A model generated the notes under the pieces. The model saw only the letters and a list, made by a program, of their open reading frames with translations, did no database searches and was not told the origin of the DNA. Made by a program: the position numbers and the translations under genes. Positions 1 to 8,034 of a stretch of 22,545 bases of DNA are shown here, piece after piece; the stretch's first letter is position 1; each line of letters starts with the position of its first letter. This DNA is from a virus, in the IMG/VR virus record IMGVR_UViG_3300022413_000218, positions 1-22,545 of that record. The stretch is one strand, 5' to 3'.

Positions 1-119
1 GCAGTGGGGGTTGTTTCTCCACCTATTCGGTCTATGATATCATTTTGTTTCTTGGTGGTGGACTTTCCGCCCTCTTCCTGGGTTGCAGGTGGGCTTGCAT
101 CCTTGGTTATGGTTGTCAT
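1..119 (-). CDS. Unknown protein, N-terminal part only (runs off the left edge)
   Basis: An ATG at 119 opens a frame that stays open to base 1, giving 39 visible residues beginning MTTITKDASPPATQEEGGKS. Its ATGA start/stop overlap with the end of the 1001-aa phosphoesterase gene is the same junction used throughout this genome, which supports the start. The visible part is polar and rich in Thr, Lys, Glu and Gly, so it looks like a flexible N-terminus. Its position after two appendage genes suggests another virion or tail protein, but no domain can be seen. The remainder lies outside the window. Confidence 0.6.
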   Translation of the reverse strand, partial: MTTITKDASPPATQEEGGKSTTKKQNDIIDRIGGETTPT

Positions 120-3100
120 GTTATGGTTACACTCCCTATTTGAGTAAGGCTAGGCGTGGGGATAGCGTCCACACCATCTGTTAATGTAAATTGCTGGTTA
201 GCATCAGCTCCTACCGTACATCGTGCGTCTGGACTGTCTATTGTGACTATAACCGTTCTTGATCCGTTGGTTCCTGTCCTGTTTACAATCGTAAGAGGCA
301 CCAAGAATGGTCCATTGCCTGAGCTGGTCTGCGTGGATGAGGTCAGCGCTGTGTAATCAGTTACCGCTACGGCCGTACCTCCTCCAGGGGATTCCGTATC
401 AAAGTCAATCTTTGCAGGACCTAAGAAATGTCCCCTGTCAAATATGAAATCCTCTGTTCCCACGTCATCAAGTACGGGGTTAAGATCTGCTCGTGATGTG
501 ATGGCTGTGCTTGTAGGAGTATCAAGGTTTGAATATGTTGTGGTGTTGACTACCGTTCCATCAGCCTCGATTCCTTGGTATGTATATGTAATGAAATAAT
601 TAGCAGGATTGTCTGTGAGTACAAGTTTTCCATAGATTTGTTGGTTGAGTCCACCACCTGTACTGGTAGTATCTGTATCAACTGCAAACCAAGGTTTGGG
701 AGTTGCTGGGCCGGTTGTAACTGTAAACTTGCCTGGTGCACAGGAAAAGTCTACTATGTAACCTGTGGCTGCACCTGTCATGTATGAATTGGTCAATGTA
801 CCGTCATCTGCAAAGAATCGGTGTGAATCACCGTGGATCATTACCATTTCTGGCACGTTATTATTTACAGCATAGTTAAAGAATGCACTTCTTTCTGATG
901 TGGCTATTCCCCATCCTTCACTTGTATCCTCTATGGATGTACCGCCAGGATGGATTATCATCTTTGCGCCGTTGGTCTGGGATAATAGCATCTGTTGTTC
1001 TATCCATGCCATTTGATCCCATGTCTGGACTGATGGGGTTCCGTAGCTTGTGCCATCTCCAAAGAACTTGACATCATCTACTGATCTGTATGACATCTGA
1101 TCAGTGACTAGCATTGTAATTCTTCCTATCTCTGCACGCTGAACGTAAGGATCTGTCCATGCTCCCGTTCCAGTGACTGCAAATGCTCCTATGTGTGGCA
1201 TGAGTTCGCTGTATGCCTGCTTGGCTAGAAGATACATTGATTGTCTTACTGAGTTGTCCAGTGGAGCGCCTTCGGTACCTGCATCATACCCAAGATCGTG
1301 ATCATCTAACTGGCTTGCCCACCAACACATCTTTAGTAATCTGACGGTATCGCCTAGTACCATAGTAGAGCGGAATCTTGATCTAAATACGGAGACATCA
1401 GTGATTGGATTAACAGCCGGGTCTACATCCTGATATACCCAGTCTCCACCAAAGTCTATAATGAATGGATCCTCATTGTCAGCTATCTGTGTAAATACTG
1501 GTACCTCTCCCGATGCGGAACCAGTACCTCCGATGAACGTATAATCTACATCATTGACCTGAATCCAGTTGTATGTCCTGGTTGCAGCAGGTGCAGTATT
1601 TGCTGTGTCAGGGGTCTTGAATGCTCCTATGTAACTGGTGTCAGTTGTACTATCTGCCTTGACACCCCAATAATATTGTGTATTTGCCGTAAGCCCTGTA
1701 ACTTCTACCTGTAATATTGGGAGTAACCCTATACCATCAAAGTTCATGCTGGTAGTAGCAGTTGATGCGCTGAGAAAGTCCTCGCTTGCAAGTCCGCTGT
1801 CAACGGATACGACTATCTGCGCGTCTGTCTCAACGTCTCCAAGTTCTGCAGTAAATCTCGCTGATGTGTCTGCCGGGTGGTCTACGTGTCCCCAGTTAAC
1901 TGCGGTTGGCAAGTCTGCTGCAGCTGGCTGGTCTTCAAACAGCATTGCATATGATACGGTTCGAGCAGTAGGTGAGCCTGTTGGAACACATCTCATTGAT
2001 AGTGTCTCGCCAGCCTCTACATCAAGTGTCAGCCCTGAAAGACTGGCAGTCGTGCCGGTTGTAGTAATTGCGATGTCAGTTGAGCCTTGTGCTACTCCAT
2101 CTAACATAAGGGTAAATGTGTAAGTTCCAGTGGGTGTTCCACTGAGTAGTATATTGATATCTGTAATTCGTTTGGCTGATGCAAATCGTAACACCCTGTT
2201 GGCTTCTGTGGAGTTCCAAAGGCCACCTGTCATGTTTATGAAATTATATTCTGTGGCACTTGTTGACAATGTATCGTCACCGCCTCCAAAGAAATGTCCC
2301 TGTCCAGATGTGCCAGTGTCCAAGGTATAGACCATGTTATCCCTTCCTGTTACAGGGGTTGATGTAGGAATACATTCCCTTATGAGGGTATCACCTGCGA
2401 CTATGGACATGGTAGATGACCCTGCATTTGCTGTCATATTGGATTCGTCAAGTGTAATGGTTACTTTTTCAGGCGTGCCATCTGGGTTCTTTACCATTGA
2501 ATGTGCAAAGCTGTTTCCAGCACCTGGTGGTGAGTTATCCTGCTGTCTATGTATGCGGAAATTGCCTAGTGTTGCACTGTTTGAGACTACTGTCTGTTCG
2601 GTTGTAGTCGTACCCCAGCCACCCTTGCCACCTAATTCAGGGGAAAGATACACCGTAACTGTATTATCAACAGCCCCAGGGGTAAAGCTTGTGTGGGTGT
2701 CTTCAGTTGATACGGCTGGCTTCCAATTAAGACAGTGTTCAAACTTTCCTATTGATGCCGGAGCGGTACCAGTGGATGCGGTGAGTCCCATCTGTACACG
2801 GTCGTCCTGGTTTACCCACATGTTACGTCTTGAGAGTTTGGATGTTTCACCGTTCTCAATTCTTATTTGTATGTTCTCGCCTGTAGTGAGGTTCATCAGT
2901 CTGATTTCCCAATATGCGCCTGCACTTCCTGGATCAGTATCTATGAAACATTCAAGGTCTCCCATCCAACCATCAGTGGCAGCATACCAATCAACCTTGT
3001 CTTTCTGGTTCTGTGTTACGTAATCGTTGTTTCCCATTGGAGGGATAAACCAAGTGCCTGATGTAGTAGGAACATTAGTTACTGAAATGCCACCTTTTGG

Positions 3101-3121
3101 GTAGGCTGCTGTGCGTACCAT
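116..3121 (-). CDS. Virion appendage protein with PhoD-like metallophosphoesterase domain (1001 aa)
   Basis: A modular protein. Residues 1-400 are Thr/Gly/Ser-rich and beta-like, as in phage appendage proteins, with two related jelly-roll-like stretches (about 215-270 and 310-395). Residues 405-505 resemble the Fn3-like lead-in domain of PhoD proteins, ending in GLTANTQYYWGVKAD. Residues 555-800 carry the PhoD phosphodiesterase/alkaline phosphatase D signature in order: GDWVYQD (559-565), DDHD (606-609), TDQMSYRS (673-680), an EGWGIATSER segment (735-744) and GDSH (764-767). These Asp/His residues match the family's metal ligands. Residues 870-1001 form another beta-rich tail. No signal peptide is present, so it is probably a virion component rather than a secreted enzyme. 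The gene follows the fibre gene with a one-base TAATG overlap. Likely role: hydrolysing phosphate esters at the host surface during entry, or binding only if inactive. The fold call is strong; the substrate is unknown. Confidence 0.85.
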   Translation of the reverse strand: MVRTAAYPKGGISVTNVPTTSGTWFIPPMGNNDYVTQNQKDKVDWYAATDGWMGDLECFIDTDPGSAGAYWEIRLMNLTTGENIQIRIENGETSKLSRRNMWVNQDDRVQMGLTASTGTAPASIGKFEHCLNWKPAVSTEDTHTSFTPGAVDNTVTVYLSPELGGKGGWGTTTTEQTVVSNSATLGNFRIHRQQDNSPPGAGNSFAHSMVKNPDGTPEKVTITLDESNMTANAGSSTMSIVAGDTLIRECIPTSTPVTGRDNMVYTLDTGTSGQGHFFGGGDDTLSTSATEYNFINMTGGLWNSTEANRVLRFASAKRITDINILLSGTPTGTYTFTLMLDGVAQGSTDIAITTTGTTASLSGLTLDVEAGETLSMRCVPTGSPTARTVSYAMLFEDQPAAADLPTAVNWGHVDHPADTSARFTAELGDVETDAQIVVSVDSGLASEDFLSASTATTSMNFDGIGLLPILQVEVTGLTANTQYYWGVKADSTTDTSYIGAFKTPDTANTAPAATRTYNWIQVNDVDYTFIGGTGSASGEVPVFTQIADNEDPFIIDFGGDWVYQDVDPAVNPITDVSVFRSRFRSTMVLGDTVRLLKMCWWASQLDDHDLGYDAGTEGAPLDNSVRQSMYLLAKQAYSELMPHIGAFAVTGTGAWTDPYVQRAEIGRITMLVTDQMSYRSVDDVKFFGDGTSYGTPSVQTWDQMAWIEQQMLLSQTNGAKMIIHPGGTSIEDTSEGWGIATSERSAFFNYAVNNNVPEMVMIHGDSHRFFADDGTLTNSYMTGAATGYIVDFSCAPGKFTVTTGPATPKPWFAVDTDTTSTGGGLNQQIYGKLVLTDNPANYFITYTYQGIEADGTVVNTTTYSNLDTPTSTAITSRADLNPVLDDVGTEDFIFDRGHFLGPAKIDFDTESPGGGTAVAVTDYTALTSSTQTSSGNGPFLVPLTIVNRTGTNGSRTVIVTIDSPDARCTVGADANQQFTLTDGVDAIPTPSLTQIGSVTIT

Positions 3122-5277
3122 TATGTCGTACGCTCCAGATACAATACTAGTTTAAGATCAGTAGATAATGATGCTGAATCAATAACAATCATGACATGTT
3201 GTCCTTTTGTGACAGTGGTGGTACTCCATCCAGATATGGACAGTTGCTCCACTCTTTGGGATGAGGTTAATGTTGGTTTTTGTGCTCCAGTGATGGTATC
3301 TGCTACGGTTGGAGGGTAATTGCCAGGGTCTTCAACCCAGATATCAAATACTGCGCTGCCTACCTCATTAGGAGAAGTAATTTCATACCCTATTATGGTC
3401 GCATCGTATGGCATACGGATGTCTCCTATGGTGGCTGCAATTATCTCAGATGTACCTGCGTTCACATGTGCTGTGATCTGACCGTCTATCTGTGTAGGAA
3501 TATTCTTCCAAGTAGTACCGTCATCGTCCGTATATTGTGGTCGTCCGTCTGGGCCTTCGCGTGCTTGCAATGTACCAGATGAATCAATATAATCTATATT
3601 GCCTGCTGTCTGACCTGTTGCGGGTTTAAATGACATCGTGGCATCTGTGAGCTGAGAGCCACCAAGCCTGTATATTCTCCCACCGTGACCGATGGCAGTA
3701 TGTACTTGCCCATGATTTGGAAAAGTAGCATCTTTTTGCATTATAGTCAGTTTGCTTATCTCTCTTTGATACCCCTGCTTGCCTGTGTTTCCTACACCTG
3801 CGTAAATTGTGTGACCTCCTTCGTCATCATCTACAAAGATGACATCGCCACTCTGATTGTTAACATAAACATTCTCTATCTCAAGACCGTTGAGGTTTGC
3901 GCCTGAACTTATCTTTAATACTCTCTGATTAGCCCCTTCCATGGATACCGAAAGGTTATGGATCTTGACTGCCCCTAAAGCCCCTTGTAGCATGGTAGCG
4001 TTAGGATAGTTGCTATTATCAGCCTCATAGTGAAGCAGATCGATTGATATATTTCTTGCACCACCAGTTCCGCTCATTATAGCTGTGCCACCACATTTCT
4101 CAAGGTTCAATCCTCCGGTAAATGTCATAAACTTGCAGCCACCACGCATAATAATCTGATTAGTAGAACCGCCTGCATTTGAGGTTGCGACGCCCATAAA
4201 GTTATGGAAATTGTGCTGTTGCCCTGCCTCCAGTGTCATTGCACAGTATGTATAATCATCACACCTGACATCATTGAATCGTCCGTTTTGCTGCAATGTA
4301 TATGACATGGCCTTGGATGTGGCCAGATCATCGCAGTCGAATGTCATTTGATCTATAAAGTATCTTCCCAGTCCGTGTATTGTGGTGCCATTGGTTCCCA
4401 CTATGAGGGATACGGTTTCAGTTCCAGGTACACCCGCACCCAGACTGTATGATTTGGAATCAATGGTTGAAAGGCTTGTCACTGCTTCCGTCCATGTTTC
4501 AGTAAAGTCAAAAGTGCTATGTGACTTTATTGTGCTTCTATTGCCTACAAGGTGCTGTTCTGTAAAATGTAATAATGGAGCACCAATCAATATCGTACCT
4601 AATGGTATGAACACACCTCGTACTGTAGTATCATCTGCTGCTGCCTGCATTGCTGCTTGCAAGCCCGCTCGCTGGTCACTGGAATCATTCATGACCACGC
4701 TATATGGTGCATCACGTGGATCGATGAATCCTGGTGGGGCAGTATTACCTGCGGAAGATGATATTGTAATATCGTCAGAATTTTCAACCACTGTGATGTT
4801 GCTACCACCAATGATCTTTCTAGCTTCCAATGTCTGTGCTGTGATCTGCTTAAGAACGGATGAACCAGACGCGCCTAAATTAGAAATAGTGTCTATTTTA
4901 TTGTCAAGTGTTGATTGTAATGCTGTAACATCTGAAATAACATGCGTATGTACAGAAGATGCCTTTCCGTCTAAAAGTGTCTGTAAGTTTGTAATGTCAT
5001 CTATAATGTGAGTATGTGCTGATGCTGCCTTTCCGTCCAGTGTTGTTTGTAGGCTTGTAATGTCTCCTATGATATGCGTATGTACTGATAATGCTTTTGC
5101 ATCAAGGTCGGTTTGAACGTCTGATGCGCCTGTGGTCTCAATGGATGAGGCTTGTATGAATTCAGTAGCATGTGTACCCTTTGCGACCTGAACAAGTTGG
5201 ACTATATCAGGAGCACCATATTTTGTAGAGTCTCCTGCGGTTGCGTCTGTTGCCTCCTTAACAGTAAGATTAACCAT
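3121..5277 (-). CDS. Tail fibre / receptor-binding protein with HTH repeats and beta-helix (718 aa)
   Basis: Three or more 22-residue repeats (about residues 57-126) have the pattern LDgKa..(V/A)HTH(I/V)I.D(I/V)T.LQ, with HTH at 66-68, 88-90 and 110-112; such repeats are common in phage fibres. Residues 185-260 resemble the start of a pectate-lyase-like right-handed beta-helix (a run of Ala and Asp ahead of GVFIPLGTILIGAPL, then LVGNRSTI). Asn/Gly-rich beta strands continue to about 500. The last 100 residues resemble a C-terminal domain seen at the ends of many phage tail proteins: DIWVEDPGNYPPTVADTITG, then a SGWSTTTVTKG segment and a hydrophobic VDSAS strand. Its own candidate promoter element lies at 5314-5326. 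Likely role: host recognition. Specificity cannot be told from sequence. Confidence 0.82.
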   Translation of the reverse strand: MVNLTVKEATDATAGDSTKYGAPDIVQLVQVAKGTHATEFIQASSIETTGASDVQTDLDAKALSVHTHIIGDITSLQTTLDGKAASAHTHIIDDITNLQTLLDGKASSVHTHVISDVTALQSTLDNKIDTISNLGASGSSVLKQITAQTLEARKIIGGSNITVVENSDDITISSSAGNTAPPGFIDPRDAPYSVVMNDSSDQRAGLQAAMQAAADDTTVRGVFIPLGTILIGAPLLHFTEQHLVGNRSTIKSHSTFDFTETWTEAVTSLSTIDSKSYSLGAGVPGTETVSLIVGTNGTTIHGLGRYFIDQMTFDCDDLATSKAMSYTLQQNGRFNDVRCDDYTYCAMTLEAGQQHNFHNFMGVATSNAGGSTNQIIMRGGCKFMTFTGGLNLEKCGGTAIMSGTGGARNISIDLLHYEADNSNYPNATMLQGALGAVKIHNLSVSMEGANQRVLKISSGANLNGLEIENVYVNNQSGDVIFVDDDEGGHTIYAGVGNTGKQGYQREISKLTIMQKDATFPNHGQVHTAIGHGGRIYRLGGSQLTDATMSFKPATGQTAGNIDYIDSSGTLQAREGPDGRPQYTDDDGTTWKNIPTQIDGQITAHVNAGTSEIIAATIGDIRMPYDATIIGYEITSPNEVGSAVFDIWVEDPGNYPPTVADTITGAQKPTLTSSQRVEQLSISGWSTTTVTKGQHVMIVIDSASLSTDLKLVLYLERTT
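4900..5109 (-). repeat. 66-base tandem repeats encoding HTH fibre motifs
   Basis: Slightly more than three imperfect 66-base units encode the 22-residue motif around His-Thr-His in the fibre's N-terminal half. The bases have diverged (for example ATGCGTATGTACTG against GTGAGTATGTGCTG on the plus strand), but the peptide pattern is well kept. This points to an old duplication kept by selection on structure, probably a trimeric stalk with metal-binding histidines. Confidence 0.85.
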
Positions 5278-5313
5278 ACCTAAATCATGTTAATTCTCAA
5301 AAATCAAATAAAG

Positions 5314-5326
5314 AGAAGTAATTATT
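5314..5326 (-). promoter_or_regulatory. Candidate late promoter element before the fibre gene
   Basis: The minus strand reads AATAATTACTTCT, followed by the AT-rich CTTTATTTG. The element lies in the 50-base gap between the 135-aa gene and the fibre gene, with ACTTCT ending 37 bases before the start codon. It is the most divergent of five related elements in the structural module. Confidence 0.4.
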
Positions 5327-5327
5327 G

Positions 5328-5735
5328 TTATCTTAGAACTTGGGAGAATAATGTGTCCTGTTCAGTGTCATATGTTTGCGATGCAACCTCAATCTTGTTT
5401 CTTGCTGTTGGTCTTGCTCGCAATGCAATAAGTAGTGATTCCATGTCATCATCTGCGGCCTCTCTGAAATCCTTTGCACCTTGCGTATTGTTATTATGTT
5501 TCTTGTAGAGTTCGGCTGCCTTGTTACATGCTGCGGATATCGCTGACTCCTGATCTTCTGTATCCAGTGGGAAAGAGTCTGAATGTGCTATGAGTCTGTT
5601 CTTTACCCATCTTTCGGATCTTAGTCCTATGCTTCCCATAAGCAGTGCATCTTCTGATTCATCACCATCCTTGAACTTTAGAAGGGCTTTTGTCATTGGT
5701 AAGACAAAGAACTCAAAGTTAAAATCAGTGGCCAT
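5328..5735 (-). CDS. Unknown structural-module protein, possible head-tail connector (135 aa)
   Basis: I do not recognise a family. The protein begins MATDFNFEFFVLPMTKALLKF and is charged and probably mostly helical (for example the segment around SAISAACNKAAELYKK), with no membrane segment or Cys motif. The start is fixed by a TAATG overlap with the upstream 56-aa gene. Lying between the capsid gene and the fibre gene, it occupies the slot where head-tail adaptor or completion proteins are usually encoded. That role is inferred from position and size only. It is followed by a 50-base gap holding a candidate promoter. Confidence 0.7.
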   Translation of the reverse strand: MATDFNFEFFVLPMTKALLKFKDGDESEDALLMGSIGLRSERWVKNRLIAHSDSFPLDTEDQESAISAACNKAAELYKKHNNNTQGAKDFREAADDDMESLLIALRARPTARNKIEVASQTYDTEQDTLFSQVLR

Positions 5736-5905
5736 TAGTTGAGTGTTTTACCTCGTAGGATAAGAGCAATATCTGCATATTGTCTATTTCCATAGAATTT
5801 GGCTGCTGTGATATAATGATCAGAAAGTTTGTTTGTCTCTACGTCCTTGAATCCTCCACGATCTGCCCCTATTGGGGTTCTTCGTAGTGGTGTTGTGTCA
5901 GGCAT
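5735..5905 (-). CDS. Small unknown protein after the capsid gene (56 aa)
   Basis: An ATG at 5905 opens 56 codons. GAGG lies five bases before the start, one of the clearest ribosome binding sites here. The product begins MPDTTPLRRTPIGADRGGFK and ends YADIALILRGKTLN. It is basic and soluble and matches no family I know. It shares a TAATG junction with the next gene, so the two are probably translated together. The gene starts a new unit after the capsid gene: a T-rich tract and a copy of the ACTTCT element lie just upstream. Probably a minor structural protein. Confidence 0.75.
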   Translation of the reverse strand: MPDTTPLRRTPIGADRGGFKDVETNKLSDHYITAAKFYGNRQYADIALILRGKTLN

Positions 5906-5922
5906 GATATCCTCTTTGTCTA

Positions 5923-5939
5923 ATTAAAATAAAAAAAGA
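5923..5939 (-). terminator. T-rich tract after the capsid gene, possible archaeal terminator
   Basis: About 20 bases after the capsid stop codon the transcript strand reads TTCTTTTTTTATTTTAA. No hairpin precedes it. Archaeal RNA polymerase stops at U-rich tracts of this kind, and termination after a highly expressed capsid gene is expected. The tract touches the ACTTCT element, so it may instead be the AT-rich part of a promoter, or both. Confidence 0.4.
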
Positions 5940-5949
5940 AGTATTTGGT
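5937..5949 (-). promoter_or_regulatory. Candidate late promoter element after the capsid gene
   Basis: The minus strand reads ACCAAATACTTCT, followed by T-rich sequence and TTTTAATTAG. ACTTCT ends 32 bases before the ATG at 5905. The spacing matches the other copies (28-37 bases). Confidence 0.45.
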
Positions 5950-5957
5950 TTTGAAAC

Positions 5958-7106
5958 CTAACTCGATATTGTTGGTGGGTTTGCTACAGTCGTTGGTGTT
6001 CCGAGAATTGAAGCTGCTGCCTCTAGGGTTGCTGGTTCAGTATCTGCTGTGTCACCTGATGCAGTCAATGTTAGATCACTCTTGAAGCCGTATCTGGATG
6101 GGTTCATTAGAATACATTGGAAGTAGTCTCTTGCTATGCCCATGTCAGTGTTGTTCTCTGGTCTTCTCCATTGCTCTGTTTGCATTGGACCAATACCTTT
6201 GAGAAGTGCTTGGCTGTCTACAAAGTAGACGGTTCCGAGTGGTACCATTGGGTCTACGTATGCGTTCAAACCTGGGATTCCTCTAACTTGAGTAATACCA
6301 TCGTTCACAACATCTAATCCTGGTTGGTATCCTTTTACAAAGTCATTGCCTTCGTATCTTTGATAATCAACTGGGTTAACTGCCCATGAATCGATTCTGG
6401 ATAAGTTGGTCTTCCAGTGTGCTTGAATTGCTTCCATGATGTCTTTCTTTGGGTTGTAATCACTTACTCCACTTGTCTTTGCATCCCAATCGTTTGCGAG
6501 TACGTCGGTATCTGTTAGGCCTGTTAGGGCAAACAATACCATGACGTTTCTTGCTTCTGCAAGGGCTCTACGTGATTCTTCCATGTCGACATTCATTGGA
6601 TTGATTACTCCTCTGATAATGTCTTCAGTTGGATGGAATATTGGGGTTGCGTTGTACGTTAGATTAAAGTTGTCTTCTCCATACTTTACGTTGGTAAAGT
6701 CAACTTCTTGAAGTGGTTTGACTCCTAGTTGTGCCTTGTATGCATCCCTTTCAGGAATTCTTGCATTAAGACTTGGAACTGGGATATCTCGACCCATTTG
6801 CTGCAAAAAGTTAATCTCTGCTGGCTTGCCTACAAGTTCTCTTAGTAATGGGAATGCATTGATGTGATCAATGGAGTTATCCCCGATTGCTGCATGGTAA
6901 CCATTTTTTTTGATTGCCATAAGGGCTTGTTTGGCTTCTCTGCCATAGCTGATTTTGTGACTTTTTGTTGCTGCATCATAGCGTATGTGTCCGAGCTTTT
7001 TATGAGATGCACCAAAAGATTTTGACACGTCTTGTTGCTCTGCACCAATACCTGCATAGACTGCATGATTGTAGGGGTGATAAGTGTATATTTTATTGTC
7101 AGACAT
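5958..7106 (-). CDS. Probable major capsid protein (382 aa)
   Basis: The assignment rests on context and composition. It follows the protease/scaffold and decoration genes, has the usual size for an HK97-fold capsid protein, and has no Cys clusters or membrane segment. Features include a basic N-terminal arm beginning MSDNKIYTYHPYN, a region at about 140-260 with an EDIIRGVINPMNVDMEESRR helix followed by a hydrophobic helix, and a Thr/Ala/Pro-rich tail that may be disordered. I chose the ATG at 7106 because the decoration gene stops at 7109. An upstream in-frame ATG at 7136 would add ten residues and overlap that gene. No sequence motif proves the fold. Confidence 0.72.
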   Translation of the reverse strand: MSDNKIYTYHPYNHAVYAGIGAEQQDVSKSFGASHKKLGHIRYDAATKSHKISYGREAKQALMAIKKNGYHAAIGDNSIDHINAFPLLRELVGKPAEINFLQQMGRDIPVPSLNARIPERDAYKAQLGVKPLQEVDFTNVKYGEDNFNLTYNATPIFHPTEDIIRGVINPMNVDMEESRRALAEARNVMVLFALTGLTDTDVLANDWDAKTSGVSDYNPKKDIMEAIQAHWKTNLSRIDSWAVNPVDYQRYEGNDFVKGYQPGLDVVNDGITQVRGIPGLNAYVDPMVPLGTVYFVDSQALLKGIGPMQTEQWRRPENNTDMGIARDYFQCILMNPSRYGFKSDLTLTASGDTADTEPATLEAAASILGTPTTVANPPTISS

Positions 7107-7108
7107 TT

Positions 7109-7543
7109 CTAGACTGCTCCTAACAGAATTATACAATCTGTTTCAGTGTCTGCAGCCGGAGTTGCTTTAGTCTCACCTGCGTGCTTAATGTATCTGCCAA
7201 CGACATATCCTGCAGCGAGATCAGCTGCTGTACCTACTATAACTTCAGCACTGCCTGTTTCTACTGCGACATATCCGCCTGGTTGGATTGCTCCACCTGC
7301 ATCTACAACAACATAACTACCTGGACCTGCGACTTGACAATCAGTAACCACACCTGCTGAGAATACTCTAGTTTCTAATGCAACGAATACACCGGTTGCT
7401 GTGGTGGTGTCGGTTGCTAAGGCTACTAGGTTTCCTGCGGAAAGTGTGTAAAAGTTTCCTTTTGTGATTGTACCAGTTGCGAAGGGCAAAGTTTGTACGT
7501 TATGTTTGCCGGGTTGGGTAAGATCTCCTTTTGTGAATGTCAA
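7109..7543 (-). CDS. Probable head decoration protein, DUF2190-like (144 aa)
   Basis: A small beta-rich protein high in Gly, Ala, Thr and Val. It has TGTITKGNFYTLSAGNLVAL near residue 23 and turns such as AGVVTDCQVAGPGSYVVVDA. This resembles capsid decoration or stabilisation proteins of the DUF2190 type, which are normally encoded between the scaffold/protease and the major capsid protein, exactly as here. It starts with TTG, overlapping the protease stop as TTGA, and stops three bases before the capsid ATG. It would sit on the outside of the mature head. The family call is from pattern and position. Confidence 0.68.
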   Translation of the reverse strand: MTFTKGDLTQPGKHNVQTLPFATGTITKGNFYTLSAGNLVALATDTTTATGVFVALETRVFSAGVVTDCQVAGPGSYVVVDAGGAIQPGGYVAVETGSAEVIVGTAADLAAGYVVGRYIKHAGETKATPAADTETDCIILLGAV

Positions 7544-8034
7544 TTTTCACTTACCTCCATTAACAATGTCTCACTGTCCATATCATCAAATGAAGCATCA
7601 AATGATCCAGCATTAGATCCCATGTATGGGGTTGATATGCCTGGTGAGAATGTTTTGAGTTTGGCCTCAAATGATTGAGAGGTTAACAAAGTGCGATTTA
7701 ACTCGTCTTTGCTTGCTGTCATGAAGGATTGAGTAGTAGAAGGTACTTGTTCCTGGGTAATGATTCCGGCTGCGAGTTGACTGGTAACGATTTTTTCCAC
7801 AAGTGGTTCTTTTTCAAGAACTTCTATTCTTGCTTTCATTGCTACCTTTTCTTTGTCTTCCTCGACTTCTTCGGCTTTCTTACTTTTTTTGGAAGTTTTT
7901 TCCTCTTCTGGCTCTTCTTCTTCTTGAGCGCGTTTGGCCTCTTTTTCTTTGAGTTTTTGAAGCTCCTCTTCAGCTGCTTTTAGAGCCTTTTTGGACTCTT
8001 GCAACTGTTTTTGGAGTTCTTCTTCTGTTGCCAT
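7540..8034 (-). CDS. Possible nested scaffold from an internal start (164 aa)
   Basis: Codon 229 of the protease gene is an ATG giving MATEEELQKQLQESKK, exactly where the acidic coiled coil begins and just after a Ser/Asn/Lys-rich linker. A copy of AAACACTTCT, the element found before four structural units, lies 31-40 bases upstream inside the protease frame. A separate shorter scaffold made from inside a protease gene is known in phage lambda (Nu3 within C). There is no Shine-Dalgarno sequence before this ATG, which would suit a short-leader archaeal transcript. This is inference. Confidence 0.4.
   Translation of the reverse strand: MATEEELQKQLQESKKALKAAEEELQKLKEKEAKRAQEEEEPEEEKTSKKSKKAEEVEEDKEKVAMKARIEVLEKEPLVEKIVTSQLAAGIITQEQVPSTTQSFMTASKDELNRTLLTSQSFEAKLKTFSPGISTPYMGSNAGSFDASFDDMDSETLLMEVSEN

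Noticed and set aside
2334-3023. 229-codon plus-strand open frame
   Set aside because: It lies opposite the phosphoesterase gene, has no ribosome binding site or protein-like pattern, and is explained as the antisense of a Thr/Ser-rich coding strand.
3366-3385. Another ACTTCT element inside the fibre gene
   Set aside because: It lacks the AAACA/TTAAA part and an AT-rich follow-on, and no start lies downstream at the usual distance; expected by chance.
4382-5011. 209-codon plus-strand open frame
   Set aside because: Antisense to the well-supported fibre gene, with no recognisable motif.
4900-5109. CRISPR-like array
   Set aside because: The units are continuous, in frame and diverged, with no spacers; they encode fibre repeats.
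7107-7136. Ten-residue N-terminal extension of the capsid protein
   Set aside because: It would overlap the decoration gene, while the ATG at 7106 follows that gene's stop directly.
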